This document shows, one piece after another, positions 32,108 through 44,400 of a stretch of DNA of 64,000 nt. The notes beneath the pieces are model-generated. The model was not told where the DNA came from. It saw nothing but the letters and a program-made list of their open reading frames with translations, and searched no databases. The stretch's first letter is position 1, and each line of letters opens with the position of its first letter. The translations under genes and the position numbers were made by a program. Location of the stretch: contig NC_081828.1 of NCBI RefSeq assembly GCF_030867095.1, forward strand, positions 219,883,978 to 219,947,977, given 5' to 3'. The DNA is from Alligator mississippiensis (Eukaryota; Chordata; Crocodylia; Alligatoridae).

Positions 32108-33635
32108 ATGAAGAAGGCACTGGGAAATGTGGGGCCCCTGCAAGATACGCTGGGCAATCTGGTGGTTGCACCAGAGGAGAAGGCAGACCTCTTTAACAAA
32201 TTCTTCACCTCCGTTTTCTTGTGCAGGGACCAGGACTCCCCCACTGTGATTCAAGACGGACTTGAGGGAAACGCCTCCAGACCTAAGGTTGAGGAGGACC
32301 GGGTTAGAGTGCTTCTGGAGGGGCTGGACGTGTTCAAGTCAGCAGGTCCAGATGCTCTCCACTCCAACGTGCTGAGGGAGCTAGCAGGGGTTATTGCAGG
32401 GCCCTTGGCATGGCTTTACGAGCGCTCATGGCACTCGGGCCAGGTGCCAGATGATTGGAAGATAGCCAATGTGGTCCCCATCTTTAAAAAAGGGAGGAGG
32501 GAGGACCAGGGCAACTATAGGCCCGTCAGTCTTACCTCAATCCTGGGGAAACTCTTTGAGAAGATCATCAAGGAGCACATCTGTGATGGGCTGGCATCGG
32601 GGATGATGCTCAAGGGCAAGCAGCAGGAGTTCATGAGGGGCAGGTCATGTCAGACCAACCTGATTGCCTTTTACAATCAGGTCACAAAAGCATTGGAAGC
32701 AGTGTCACGGTGGATGTAGTCTTTCTGGACTTCAGCAAGGCCTTTGACACTGTCTCCCACCCCATCCTCATTAAAAAACTAGGTGACTGTGGCATCGATG
32801 CCTGCACAGTCAGATGGATTGTGAATTGGCTGAAGGGTCGTACTCGGAGGGTGGTGGTGGACGGGTCATATTCGACCTGGGGAGAAGTGGGCAGCGGAGT
32901 GCCCCAGGGCTCGGTCCTTGGGCCCGCACTGTTCAATTTCTTTATCAGTGATTTGGACGACGGGTTGAAAAGCAACCTGTTCAAATTTGCTGATGATACC
33001 AAAATTTGGGGTGAAGTGGGCACACTAGTAGAGAGAGAAAGACTGCAGCAAGACCTGGATAGCTTGCAGGGGTGGGCTAACAAAAACAGGATGTGTTTCA
33101 ATACAGACAAGTGCAGGGTGCTGCACGTGGGCAGTAGTAACCAGCAGCACACTTATAAGATGGGAAACTCCCTTCTTGAGAGCACGGAGGCAGAAAGGGA
33201 TCTTGGAGTCATCACTGACTCCAAGATGAACATGGGCCGACAATGCGAGGTCACGGTCGGCAGGGCTAACCGGACCCTATTGTGCATCCACAGGTGCATC
33301 TCAAGTAGGGCCAAGGAGGTGATCCTCCCCCTCTATGTGACACTGGTCAGGCCACAGCTGGAGTACTGTGTCCAGTTCTGGGCGCCGCACTTCAGGAGGG
33401 ATGTGGACAGCATGGAGAGGGTCCAGAGGAGGCCACCCGCATGATCCAGGAACAGCAGGGCAGGACCTACGAGGAGAGGCGACGGGACCTGAACCTGTTC
33501 AGCCTTCACAAGAGAAGGCTGAGGGGCGACCTGGTGACCGTCTATAAACTCACTAGGGAAGACCAGAAGGGTTTGGGGGAGACCCTGTTTCCCCTAGCGC
33601 CCCCCGGGATAACAAGAAATAACGGCCACAAGTTT
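32108..33635 (+). mobile_element. CR1 LINE (host copy, first part)
   Basis: Open for long stretches: RT from VGPLQDTLGNLVVAPEEKAD through NYRPVSLTSILGKLFEKI, VVFLDFSKAFDTVSHPI, GVPQGSVLGPALFN, the catalytic FADDTK and [15 protein letters not shown]. The frame changes only about twice. It is cut at 33635 by a second CR1 in the opposite orientation and resumes at about 38150. Confidence 0.95.
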
Positions 33636-33729
33636 CATAGATTCATAGATTCATAGATGTTAGGGTCGGAAGGGACCTCAATAGATCATCAAGTCCGACC
33701 CCCTGCATAGGCAGGAAAGAGTGCTGGGT

Positions 33730-36658
33730 CTAGATGACCCTAGCTAGATACTCATCTAACCTCCTCTTGAAGACCCCCAGGGTAGGGGAGAGCACCACCT
33801 CCCTTGGGCACCCGTTCCAGACCTTGGCCACTCGAACTGTGAAGAAGTTGTTCCTAATGTCCAGTCTAAATCTGCTCTCTGCTAGCTTGTGGCCATTGTT
33901 TCTTGTAACCCCCGGAGGCGCCTTGGTGAATAAATACTCACCAATTCCCTTCTGCGCCCCCGTGATGAACTTATAGGCAGCCACAAGGTCGCCTCTCCAC
34001 CTTCTCTAGCGGAGACTGAAAAGGTCCAGTTTCTCTAGTCTCTCCTCGTAGGGCTTGGTCTGCAGGCCCTTAACCATACGAGTGGCCCTTCTCTGGACCC
34101 TCTCCAGGTTATCCGCATCCCTCTTGAAGTGCGGCGCCCAGAATTGCACGCAGTACTCCAACTGCAGTCTGAGCAGAGCCCGATAGAGGGGAAGTATCAC
34201 CACCCTGGACCTATTCGTCATGCATCTGCTGATGCACGATAAAGTGCCATTGGCTTTTCTGATGGCTTCGTCACACTGCCGACTCATGTTCATCTTGGAG
34301 TCCACTAGGACTCCAAGATCCCTTTCCACCTCCGTGCCACCCAGCAGGTCATTCCCTAGGCTGTAGGTGTGCTGGACATTTTTCCTCCCTAGGTGCAGCA
34401 CTTTGCATTTCTCCTTGTTGAACTGCATCCTGTTGTTTTCTGCCCATTTGTCCAACCTATCCAGGTCTGCTTGTAGTTGTTCTCTGCCCTCCGGCGTGTC
34501 CACTTCTCCCCATAGCTTTGTGTCATCTGCAAACTTGGACAGAGTACATTTGACTCCCTCGTCCAAGTCGCTGATGAAGACATTAAAGAGTATCGGTCCA
34601 AAGACCGAGCCCTGCGGGACCCCACTGCCCACACCCTTCCAGGTCGAGACCGATCCATCTAGCACGACTCTTTGGGTACGACCCTCCAGCCAATTCGCCA
34701 CCCACCGGACTGTGTAGTCATCCAAGTCACAGCCTCTTAACTTGCTCACCAGTATGGGGTGGGATACCGTATCGAAGGCCTTCCTGAAGTCTAAGTATAC
34801 GACATCCACCCCTCCTCCTGTGTCCGGGCGTTTCGTAACCTGGCCATAGAAGGAGACTAGGTTGGTCAGGCACGATCTGCCCGCCACAAACCCGTGCTGG
34901 TTTCCCCTCAGCATAATTTGTCCTGCCGGGCTCTCACAAATGTGAGCCTTGATAATTTTTTCAAAGACTTTACCAAGGATGGAGGTGAGACTGACCGGCC
35001 TATAGTTTCCCGGGTCCTCCTTCCTCCTCTTCTTGAAAATGGGGACCACATTGGCCCTTTTCCAGTCCTCCGGGACTTGGCCCGTGCGCCACGAGCGTTC
35101 GAATATTCCCGCCAGTGGCTCTGCAATGATGTCGGCCAGTGCCTTCAGCACCCTCGGATGGAGCCCATCCGGGCCTGCCGACTTAAAGGCATCCAGTTCT
35201 TCCAAGTGACTCTGCACCATCTCAGGGTCTACGCATGGCAGTCTGGCGCCTTGCTGCTGCCTCTCTACAACCCCAGTGACAGACTTGTCGTGCCCCTCGC
35301 TTAGGGACACTGAGGCAAAGAACTCGTTGAGGAGTTCAGCCTTGTCCCCCCTGTCTGTCACCAATTGTTTCTGCCCATTTAGCAGGGGTCCTATTCCTCC
35401 CTGGGCCTTCCTTTTACTCCTAATATATCTAAAAAACAATTTCTTGTTGTCTTTTACTTGGGTTGCCATCCTCAGCTCCATGGTAGCTTTGGCCCGTCTA
35501 ACTGCCTCCCTACAAGTGCGAGCAGAGGAGTTATATTCATCTTTAGTGATCTCACCCTGTTTCCACTTTTTATGTGCTCCCCTTTTGGCCCTTAGGCTGC
35601 CCTGGATTTCTCTGGTCAGCCATGGAAGCCTCCTGGCCCCTTTCCCTCTTTTGCCTCGCTCGGGGATCGTCTTGCTTTGTGCCCAAAGGATCGTTTCCTT
35701 AAGGCACAGCCACCCTTCTTAGGCACCCATCCCATCAAAACTCCTACTCTGCAGTGCGTCCTTGACTAATCGCCTGAGTGCATTGAGATCAGCTTTCCTA
35801 AAGTCTAGCACTTTCACCCTACTAGTTACCTTACCCACTCGATGTCTTATGTTGAATTCTATTATTAGGTGATCACTGTCTCCCAAATGGCTACCGATCT
35901 GGAGGTCCCCTATCATGTCATCCCCCGTTGCCAATACCAGATCCAGTATGGCATTCCCCCTAGTGGGACCGTGCACCTCCTGAGTCAGGTGGAGGTCCTG
36001 TACACAGGTTAGAAACCTGCGTGAGCGATGGGACCTTGCTGTCTGCGTCTCCCAGCAGATGTCCGGGTAGTTTAGGTCCCCCACGACTACCGCCTCTTTA
36101 GCTTTTATGGTCTCCGAGAGTTGCCTCAGGAGCCCCGCATCTATTTCTTCCCCTTGGTGTGGGGGTCTGTAGCAGACCCCTACCACCAAATCCCTTTCTC
36201 CTTGCCCCCCATGTAGCCTAACCCACAATCCTTCTACTTCCTCATCCTCGGATTCTGTCTTGATGAGGGTTGATGTATATTGCTCACTGACATAAAGTGC
36301 AACCCCCCCCCCCTTTCTTCCCCACCCTGTCCTTTCTATACAATCTATAGCCCTCAATATGTACCGCCCAGTCATGGGATGAATCCCACCAGGTCTCTGT
36401 TAGCCCCACTAAGTCATAGGTGTTTAGTGCAAGCAGGAGCGCTAGTTCATCCTGCTTGTTCCCCATGCTCCTAGCATTAGTATATAGGCACTTGAGCCCT
36501 GCGACTGGTGCCTTTGCTGCCCCCCCGCTCCCAGTCCCATGGGGCCCATTGTTTCTTACCTTCTCGTTTCTTACCTGTGCCGTAGTGCTGGTCTCCCCAT
36601 GGCTTTCAGGTCTCCAATGTTCTCCTTCTTCAGGCTGGGCTGTCCTTGTGGGTGCCAC
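33730..36658 (-). pseudogene. CR1 ORF2 (endonuclease and reverse transcriptase)
   Basis: An apurinic-like endonuclease comes first (CLYTNARSMGNKQDEL, DLVGLTETWWDSS, VVVGDLNYPDICW, GDSDHLIIEF). Then come a linker and RT (NYRPVSLTSILGKVFEKI, GFVAGRSCLTNLVSFY, VVYLDFRKAFDTVSHPI, GVPQGSVFGPILFN, FADDTKLWG) and the C-terminal LDIRNNFFTVRVAKVWNG. Lesions: a frame change in an 11-C run (36303-36313), a TAA near 35719 and a TAG near 34006. The catalytic FADD is intact. This is one of the least damaged LINEs in the window. Confidence 0.93.
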
Positions 36659-36714
36659 ATGGTTTGGTGGTCCACAGCTTCCCCTGCCCTCGTACTCCCC
36701 TCCCCCCGACGAGC

Positions 36715-37780
36715 CTAGTTTAAAGCCCGCCGGAGGAGATCCGCCAACCTAGAAGAAAACACATGCTTACCTTTGGGGGACAGGTGAAGCCCATCCCAGA
36801 TGAGCATGTCCCTCGTCGTGATGTGCGGGTCATTGTCCAGGAAGCCGAAGCCTGCCTCGAGACACCACTGCCGAAGCCGCCAGTTGGTCTCTCGGATGCA
36901 GTTCTCATGCCATCTTCCGCGTCCGGTCACTGGTAGGATGGAAGAGAAAACCACCTGTGCACCGAACTCCTTCAGCACGCCACCCAGAGCACTGTAGTCC
37001 GCCATCAGGTGATCGGGGGTTCTCCTGGCTGCATCATTAGTACCCACATGGACTAGGACCATGGGGTAGTAATCGGTGGGCTTGATCCTGGCCTGGATTA
37101 CCTCCTTCACATCCCGAATCTTTGCTCCAGGCAGGCAGTGGACCTCTCGTGCCGAGGGGTCCTGGCGACAGATGGGTCCTTCCATACCTCTCAGGATGGA
37201 GTCGCCTATGATGAGCACTCATTGCCTCCTCCTCTGGGTCCTCTTGGATCTCTTGATCTGTTTGGAGTGTGAAGAACGTGGTGTTTCTTCCTGCCCAAGG
37301 GTTTCCTCCTCCCCTTGCATCTCCTGCAGGATCGCCAGGGCCTCGTACCTGTTCACCAGTCGGACTGGAGAAGCTGGTACCGATTCTCTGCGAGCTGCTC
37401 CGGTCCTGGCTGTGACTGTCTGCCACTCTGCTGTGGAGGGCACTTCCCGGGCTGCTTCTTCCTTGGGTGCCTGGGCCTGCAGGGAAAGGAAATAACTGTC
37501 AATCTCATCCTCCGCCTCCCTGATCCCCCTCAGCCTGCTAACCTCCTCCTGGAGCTCCCTCACCTGTGCCTCCAGAGCCCTATGACGGGCACCTGCCAGA
37601 CAGGTGTGGGGGCCCCCAATCTCTGCCCCCCCCCGGCCCTGCTGGGGATCCCCCACAGGCCAGGAGGTAGGGGGACACCAGCTCCCCCATGGGCTCCGTC
37701 TGGGTGGAGGCCTCAGACCAGCCCCGGGTAGCCTTGTCCCCCTGGGCAGAGGCCCTAGCAGCACTCCTCGTAGACACCAT
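36715..37780 (-). pseudogene. CR1 ORF1 (coiled-coil and SGNH esterase domain)
   Basis: Starts at ATG 37780 (MVSTRSAARASAQGDK). It has a coiled-coil segment (RALEAQVRELQEEVSRLRGI), a basic stretch (KQIKRSKRTQRRRQ) and a C-terminal SGNH/GDSL-type esterase domain with GDSIL, VHVGTNDA and DGLHLSPKG blocks that carry the catalytic Ser, Asn and Asp-x-x-His. Such esterase domains are known from CR1 ORF1 proteins. Only two lesions are seen: a frame change in a C run at 37626-37634, and a TGA at about 37219 that probably replaced CGA. The homopolymer change could be an assembly error. Confidence 0.9.
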
Positions 37781-38150
37781 TCTGAGCTGCTGTTTGTAGA
37801 CCTGTGTGGTGTCTACGCCCTACCCCTACAGGAGTCCCACTCCCGGTCCGCCCGCCGGCGCGAACGCCCGCGCAAACGCCGGCGTGCTCTTACAGAGCGC
37901 ACCTGTTTGTGCGCTCTGTTTGCGCCGCGCGGCTCGGGAGCGTGACTCCCTACTGGCTCAGGTATATGGGACCCGGGGGGCTTCCCCTCCGGATCCGGCT
38001 CAGCTGTGCTGGGTCCCTCCACCCCACTTACCTTCGGGGGATCAGCTGCTGCTGCCCCCGCTGCTGATTCCTCTGTTGCTGCTGCCGCCGCCGCCTCTGG
38101 TCAGTTGGTTGGTAAAAAAGGGCACACGTGCGTGCGGGACACACGTTGGA

Positions 38151-38400
38151 GTTGTTGGAGAGTAGGTTCAGATTAGACACCCGTAGGAACTACTTCACAG
38201 TCAGGGCGGCTAGGATCTGGAACCAACTTCCAAGGGAAGTGGTGCTGGCTCCTACCCTGGGGGGCTTTAAGAAGAGGCTCGATGCCTACCTGGCTGGGGT
38301 CATTTGAGCCCAGTTTCCCTCCTGCCCAGGCAGGGGGTCGGACCTGAAGATCTACAAGGTCCCTTCTGATCCGACTTCTATGATTCTGTGATTCTATGAC
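38151..38400 (+). mobile_element. CR1 LINE (host copy, 3' part)
   Basis: Continues the element at 32108-33635 after the nested CR1: LDTRRNYFTVRAARIWNQLP-type coding, the stop and the tail TTCTATGATTCTGTGATTCTATGA. Confidence 0.93.
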
Positions 38401-38441
38401 CCATTCATCACTGACATTTAAAGGGTCAAAGGGAGGACATG

Positions 38442-39297
38442 TAGCATGAACTGAACTAATGTAGGTGATGTTAACATAGAGTGTAATAACAGTAAAACGT
38501 AACCATGTTAGTCTTGTCCTGTAAGCAACTTCAAATCTCTATTTTGTATCCTTCTGCTTGACATAAGTAAACGAACTCTGCATAGCCTTTATGTAGGAGT
38601 GTGTGTAAAAGGGTGAATGGTGAGAGAATGGCATAGAGATGGGAGAAGATTGAACTGTTTATGGAAGCAACAAGGCATCAAATATAAGTTACCAACCATG
38701 AACTAACTAACAAACGGCTGAAGAGTCCCTTTGAAGCTCGAGGGCACAAAGGAGATAACAGAAGAAGAAATTCTGCCAGACGGGCAGCAAGAGCACTCCG
38801 AGGCTGAGATAAGCTGAAGACAAAAAAAGAACAACCACAAAAACAGAAGCTGGATATGGAAAACCCCAAAGCACTGAAACAAAGGATGCCAATCCCTATA
38901 AAATGACACTTTGAAAATGCCAAGCTGGGCGAGTCTCTTTCTCTAGTGCTGTTTCATTGGAGCACAGATGCATCTGTTCACCCCGCTCCAGCTGTTATCT
39001 TCAAATCTGCTATCTTCAAATCATCATCATCTACTCAGTAAGCCTGGGCTGGCCAGCCTGGGCCGATATTGAGCAACTATTGCTGGTAACTATATCTGGT
39101 GCATGTGTGGATGAAATGGTTGTTTTGTGTGTGTGTATGCCTGTGTGTAATGATGTGTATGGTGATTTGTGTGTGTTTGTACGAATGGTGTGCCCGAACC
39201 TCTGTGTGTAAGTCATGCAATCAATAAACGAGGCACCTTGCCTTGTCTCCCTTTATAAAGTGTTGTTCATGATTTGAGCAATTGACAATTTGTGTAA
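38442..39297 (+). mobile_element. LTR-like block with polyadenylation signal
   Basis: Begins TGTAGCATG and ends TGTGTAACA. It has TATA-like TATAAAA near 38899 and AATAAA near 39219 close to the end, as in a retroviral LTR. Only one copy was seen. It abuts TMEM176 exon 2 at 39302. Family unknown; probably one end of the AT-rich insertion. Confidence 0.55.
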
Positions 39298-39301
39298 CAC
39301 T

Positions 39302-39714
39302 AGTACTCCTCCATGTCCAGCATGAAGCAGAGCACCAAACCCAGCGCCGTACACACCAGCCCCAGCAGGATCTGTGCTGCCTGCAACAGCCGTGCCGGGG
39401 TTGCGGTTAGGGTTAGAGCTAGGGTTTGGGTTAGGGTCAGGGTTCGGGCCCAGCCCTCCCCACAGTGGCAGGGTGCCCACAGCTGCCTGTCCCAGACCTA
39501 CCCACAGCACTCGCAGCTCCTGGGCGCAGCAGCCCAGGTGCTGGTGAACCAGGGTGCAGGGCTTGGCCTGGGCCTGCCTCATGGCACCCAGCACATGGAC
39601 CAGGTAGGCCAGCAACGACACCTCCTGCACCTGGACATGGACAATGGTGCCAACCGTGCCCTCGCCGGACCCTGCCATGTAGCTCACAATCACCATCACT
39701 GCATGGGGTGGCAT
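39302..39714 (-). pseudogene. TMEM176 paralogue, exon 1 and start of exon 2
   Basis: Exon 1 (39714-39502) has 71 codons from ATG and ends at a GTAGGT donor: MPPHAVMVIVSYMAG..., VHVQVQEVSLLAYLVHVLG, LGCCAQELRVLW. The VHVQVQEVSLLAYL part parallels VNVHIHQESALTQLL of human TMEM176B. Exon 2 starts at 39380 in phase (AAQILLGLVCTALGLVLCFM, LDMEEY) and is cut at 39302. The continuation lies at 29035-29005. The gene was thus broken by a 10.3-kb insertion and lost its later exons. It runs opposite to the copy at 4.3-8.1 kb. Confidence 0.85.
39402..39448. repeat. Degenerate telomere-like TTAGGG repeats
   Basis: GGTTAGGGTTAGAGCTAGGG and further TTAGGG/TCAGGG units inside intron 1 of the TMEM176 paralogue. 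The plus-strand gene has only a single CCCTAACCCC at the matching place. Confidence 0.8.
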
Positions 39715-41409
39715 CGCGCTGCCTGGGCGCCGTGACACTCTGTACCCCAGGCCTCGAACTGGGGTCCCACACCCACCTGCCCCTCCTATCCCTGGGTCAT
39801 GTCCGGAGCCAGGCCAGGCCAGGCCGGGGGGAGGCTCCTGCCCAGCACCCACTGCTAGTGGCACCGGCCTAAGCTGCCTCGGTGCTCAGCGCTGCACATA
39901 GCGGGACAAGCCCGGCAGTGGCTCCTGGCTCTGCTCGGCCCCAGCTGTCCCAGGCAGAGCTTGGGTCGGGCGGGCGAAGGCTTGTGCAGGGCAGTCCCGG
40001 CTTTGCCAGCCCAGGCAGAGCCCGTGTCCGAGTTTGGGGCAGCACTGCTAGCATCTCCTGCATTGCCCTGGCCTGGCCCCGCATCCTGCTGCTGCAGGGT
40101 GGGGTCATGGATGCTGGAGAGACCCTGGTCCAGGCTGTGCCCCCACTTCAGAGGAAGGCAACCCCCCTCCAGTCCAGACCAGTCTGAGAAGAGGGGAAAT
40201 CCCTTCCTGCCCCAGTGCAGCATCAAGCTGAGCCTGAGCGCAGGGGCGAGACCCCCCAACTAGGACCCTGCGGGGCTGGTGCCAGCAGGAGCATTGGCCC
40301 AGATGGTCCCCATCCCCAGCCTGGGCTGCAGCAGCACCCAGCACCCCTGGGGGAGGCTTAAACCTCCTGAGAAGAAACAGGGGCTGGGGCACCCAGCAGA
40401 GCCCAGCAGCCGGGGAAATCCCCACAGCAGAGCACCCAGATCATCACCGACCAGCCTCTCCTTGACCGCTCGGGTGACAGAGAGTCCCCCCATCCCTTGG
40501 CAGCCCTGCAGGGATTCGCAGGCTGCTCTCACATCCCCTCTGCAGCACATTTCCCCCCAGCTGACCCTGCCTAGCTCCAAGCCCTTTCCTTGTCATCCCT
40601 TTCCAGCCCTCTCCTGCTCAGATCCAGCTGGGTCTGGTCTCATCCCGGTACCAGCTCAGGGGTGGGGGTCGGAGGCAGCGGGGCCGGAGCCCCACGTCAC
40701 CAGTGGGGCCGAGCGGTGAAGACACGAGCCGCCTACCTGGGCTGGGACCCTGTTTCCTGCCCCAGCTCCTGTCGCCTTGCTGCCCCCCAGGGTCGCTGGG
40801 CCTGGCCAGGGAGCCCCCAGGATGGCAGGGGAGACCCTGCACCCACCCGCACGGAGACAGGGGCAGCCCAGGCCAGAGCACAGATCCTGAGGCTGGAGCA
40901 GAGGAGACATGGAGCAAATGCCCCAGTGCTGGGAGCAGCTCTGGGGCGGGAGCTGGAAGCGGATGGGGATCGGCGGGGGGCAGCCGGCTCAGGGCTCGGG
41001 CCAGGCGGGGCCCAGGGCAGCCGCAGTGGGTGCACAGAGCTGGAGCTGTCCCTGGCACTGACCAGGCTCAGCTGCCCCAGCTCCACCCCAGAGCTAGCTG
41101 CATCTCCCTGTGCAGGGAAAGGGCCGGGGCCAGGTGCTGGGCTGGCACAGCTCTGCCGAGGGGATCTCCAGCCCCGCTTCCCCCCTGCTGCTGCCCATGG
41201 ACTTTGCCCCGTGGCCAGGCCTGGCCCAGCTGCCCGGAGGGGGGGCTGCACCACTTCCCCGTTGGTGACAATGGGCACCAGCTGGGAGCACTGGCCCCAG
41301 GGCGGCTCTGGCTAGGGCCTGGCTGCCCCTAACGAGCCCTGATTGCCCCCAGGTGGGGCTGGCTGCCTGCCCAGGCAGGGGAACGGAGCAGGGCGGCCTG
41401 GCTGGGAGC
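39715..41409. other. Intergenic sequence between divergent TMEM176 and HEG1-like genes
   Basis: GC-rich, without a recognised gene or repeat. It should contain the promoters of both flanking divergent genes. Non-coding first exons of the HEG1-like gene may lie here but cannot be delimited. Confidence 0.4.
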
Positions 41410-44400
41410 ATGGGATGGGACGGTCTGCTCCTGTCCTGGGTCATGCTGCAGGTACTGGGGGCAGGTAAGTCTGCCCTTGCTCCTTCTCCAGGGGAGTTGC
41501 GGGGAGGCTGCTTGTCCTGGCTGTGCCGGGCTCCCCGGCTCTGGGATCCCTGCCCGGTGGGGTCTGGCCGGGGCAGAAACTGCCCTGCCTGACCTCTGCT
41601 CTGCTCCGCTCTGCTCCACTCCCTCCGGCTGGTGCCAGGGCCCAGCTGGGAGCCTCCTGCCTCCGTGCACCAGGCCCTTGGCCCTGGCTCTGGGCCCTGC
41701 ATGACCTGTGCCAGCAGCTTACCTGGGGGCTGGCCCCAGGGCCAGGTGAGGCTGCTACCCCGGGGAGGTGCGGACAGATGCCCCTGGGCTGGGGCAGCTC
41801 CTACAGCAGCGTCTCCTGGGCGCAGGACTGGCAGCCCCCTCCCCACAGGCGGGGCACAGAGCTCCTGGGGAAAGGGTAGGAAGGGTCTTCCCCCTCCTGA
41901 TGGGTGGCAGAGATGGCAGCACATGCCGCAGGCCCAGGTCACCCTGATCCGGGTATTGGGGCTGATCCCAGCCTGGCCGGACAGGGTGTATGGCAGCCCC
42001 CGACGAGAGCCCCTGGCTGGCAGGGACCCCACCCAGCCCCCAGAGCCACGCCAGCGTGGACCCCAGCACCCTGCGCCCAACGAGCCCCGGGGGCAACAGG
42101 ACCGGTGACATCACGGAGGGGCTGACGGACTCAGGTACAGCCCCGCTTCCAACTTACAGCCCCTCCAAGTTGGGCTGGTGCCCCTCACTCCTGACCCACA
42201 GCCCCCCCATCCCAGCCTGGCTGGTGCCCCTCACTCCCAGTCTGCACCCAGCCCAGCCCCTCACTCCCGACCTGCACCCCCCCCCCCCATCCCAGCCTGG
42301 CTGGTGCCCCTCACTCCCAACCTGCACCCTTCCCCCCCCCGCCCAGCCCCTCACTCCCGACCCGCTGCCCCTGCTAGCCCAGCACCAGGCTGGTCCCCTT
42401 GTCTGTGGGGGCGGCTTCCCGTGTCCAGCCGAGCCCTGCTCCTCACGCCCTGCAAGGTCTCCCTTCTCCCACGCCCGGTCCTGGCCCCGGCTCAGGGCAT
42501 CTCTCCCCCAGGGGAGCCGGACTGCAGCTCCGGGCAGCCGTGCCCACCGTGGAGCACCTGCGAGGCCTGGGCTGGGCGCGTCGCCTGTCGCTGCAGCCTG
42601 GGCTTCCACTTCATCCGGGCGCTGGGCTGTGTGCCGGGTGAGTGCTGGGGTCATGGAGTGGGCAGGGGGGGAGCTGTTCCCCTGCCACTGCAGAGGCAGG
42701 TGTCTGTAGGGTACCCCAAGGGCGTATGGGGGGTGTCCAGGATGCACCCGTGCCTGGGGGTGCAGCACATCTTGCAGGAGTGGCCTGTGATGTGAGAGGG
42801 GCTGGGGGGCACCAGGGTGGGGACGGGGCCAATCCAGGGGGTGCAGGGATGCAGTTGCACCCCCTCTACTTCCTGCTTCACCCCAAGTTCAAGGCCAGGT
42901 GCCTGGCTGGGGCTGCAGCGTCAAGCAGTCCCTTGACTTCCCGGCGCAGTCTGTCCCGTTCCTGCTAAACTCTTCGCTCCCCAGGAGTTAACGCCCCTTT
43001 CTCCCATCTCGGGGTCTGCAGCGGCTCTGCCCATCCAGCTCGCCCTTGTGCAGCAGCCGCGGCTCCCGCAGGCTGTCTTCAACGGTAGCCAAATAGCCTG
43101 GATGGGGGCTCGGTTTTGTTCAGAGAACCTCGGGGGCTTGCCACGGGGTCCTGGAGCTCTTTGCCCCACTGTCCACACGCTAACCCCAGGCAGTATTAAG
43201 CCTCCCTTAGGCAGCTCGAAGGGCAGGATTGTCTCTAATCCACATTGCCCAACTCGTGTCCCATTGCAAGAGCTGGGTACGTTTCCTTCTAATGAGGACA
43301 GGGCTAAAGAGACAGACCCATCAAGGGTGTATGTCCCTTTACTGTTTCCATCTCACACCGAATGCACACAGCCCCAGGCCCCTGTCTCGTTAGCACACTT
43401 TTTAATGACCTTTTACCTGGAGACAAGTGTGTTCTCCATGCCCATGCACCACACCCTCTGCTCCCCCTTGTCAAGGTCCTGGATCCACCCCGGCCAGGGG
43501 GTTCCTGCGGCGGGAGCTGCTCAAGGCCTGGCCCTGCCCCCCTGACCTCCCTCTCTGCCCCGCTGCAGCCAGGACCTTCCCCGGGCGCCTGTCACTGCGG
43601 GACACTGGGCTGCTGCCCCGGCGCCACGTGCCGGCCACGGAGCTGCACCGCGTCGCCACCCAGCTGGAGGGGCTGGTAAGGGGCCAGGGGCAGTCTGGGA
43701 CACTGCGGGGAAGGGGCTGGTCCCCCCAACCCGTGGGGCAGGGCTGGGGCACTCTGCGGCCTCGCCCCACAGCCCCTCTCTGCCCGCAGTTCCAGCCCAT
43801 CCTGGGGGGCCTAGACGGCTACCTGGCCTCGTCCGTGCTGGACCTGCAGTGAGTGCAGGGGGACGGAGGAGGGTATTGGGTTGGGGCACTGGGGGGTGCT
43901 GTGGGTTGCAGGGGTGCTGGGGGTAGCTGGGGTGCAGCAGTGCAGGGGTGCTGACGCGCCCCGGCCCCCAGGCCCCGCAGCGCGGCAGTGACGGTGCTGC
44001 ACAGCTTCTCAGCGCTGGCCGGGACGTCCGAGCGGCAGGTGGACGAGGCAGTGGTGTGGTTCCAGGTTCAGTGCTTGGTCTCCGACCCCGCCTGCCACTT
44101 CCTGCGCCACATCGTCTCCTACCACAGTGAGTGCGGCCCCTGGGTGCTCAGGGGCCCTGTCAGCCCCAAGGCCAGCCAGAACCCGCGGGAATAAGCCCTT
44201 GGGGGGAGTGGGGGCTCCTGTGGGGGCTGGGGGTGCAGCTTGGGGTGGGGGGTTGGGGGTCTCTGACACTGCTGCCGCCCCCAGGCCTGAGCCTGTGCGA
44301 GCTGGAGCCCTGTGACCCCGTGTCCACGCACTGCAACGTCCAGGACGGGCTGGCCCGGTGCCCCTGCCGCCCGGGCTACCACCCCGCCCGGCCCCCTGCC

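Larger units (their letters stand above)
33636..38150 (-). mobile_element. Near full-length CR1 LINE nested in another CR1
   Basis: About 4.5 kb, the full CR1 length. It runs from a 5' UTR (38150-37781) through ORF1 and ORF2 to the typical 3' tail with (ATGAATCT)n repeats at 33640-33660. The host CR1 continues on both sides (ACGGCCACAAGTT before, GTTGGAGAGTAGG after), with AGTT as a likely short target duplication. CR1 elements move by target-primed reverse transcription and are nearly always 5'-truncated, so a complete copy is uncommon. Confidence 0.95.
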
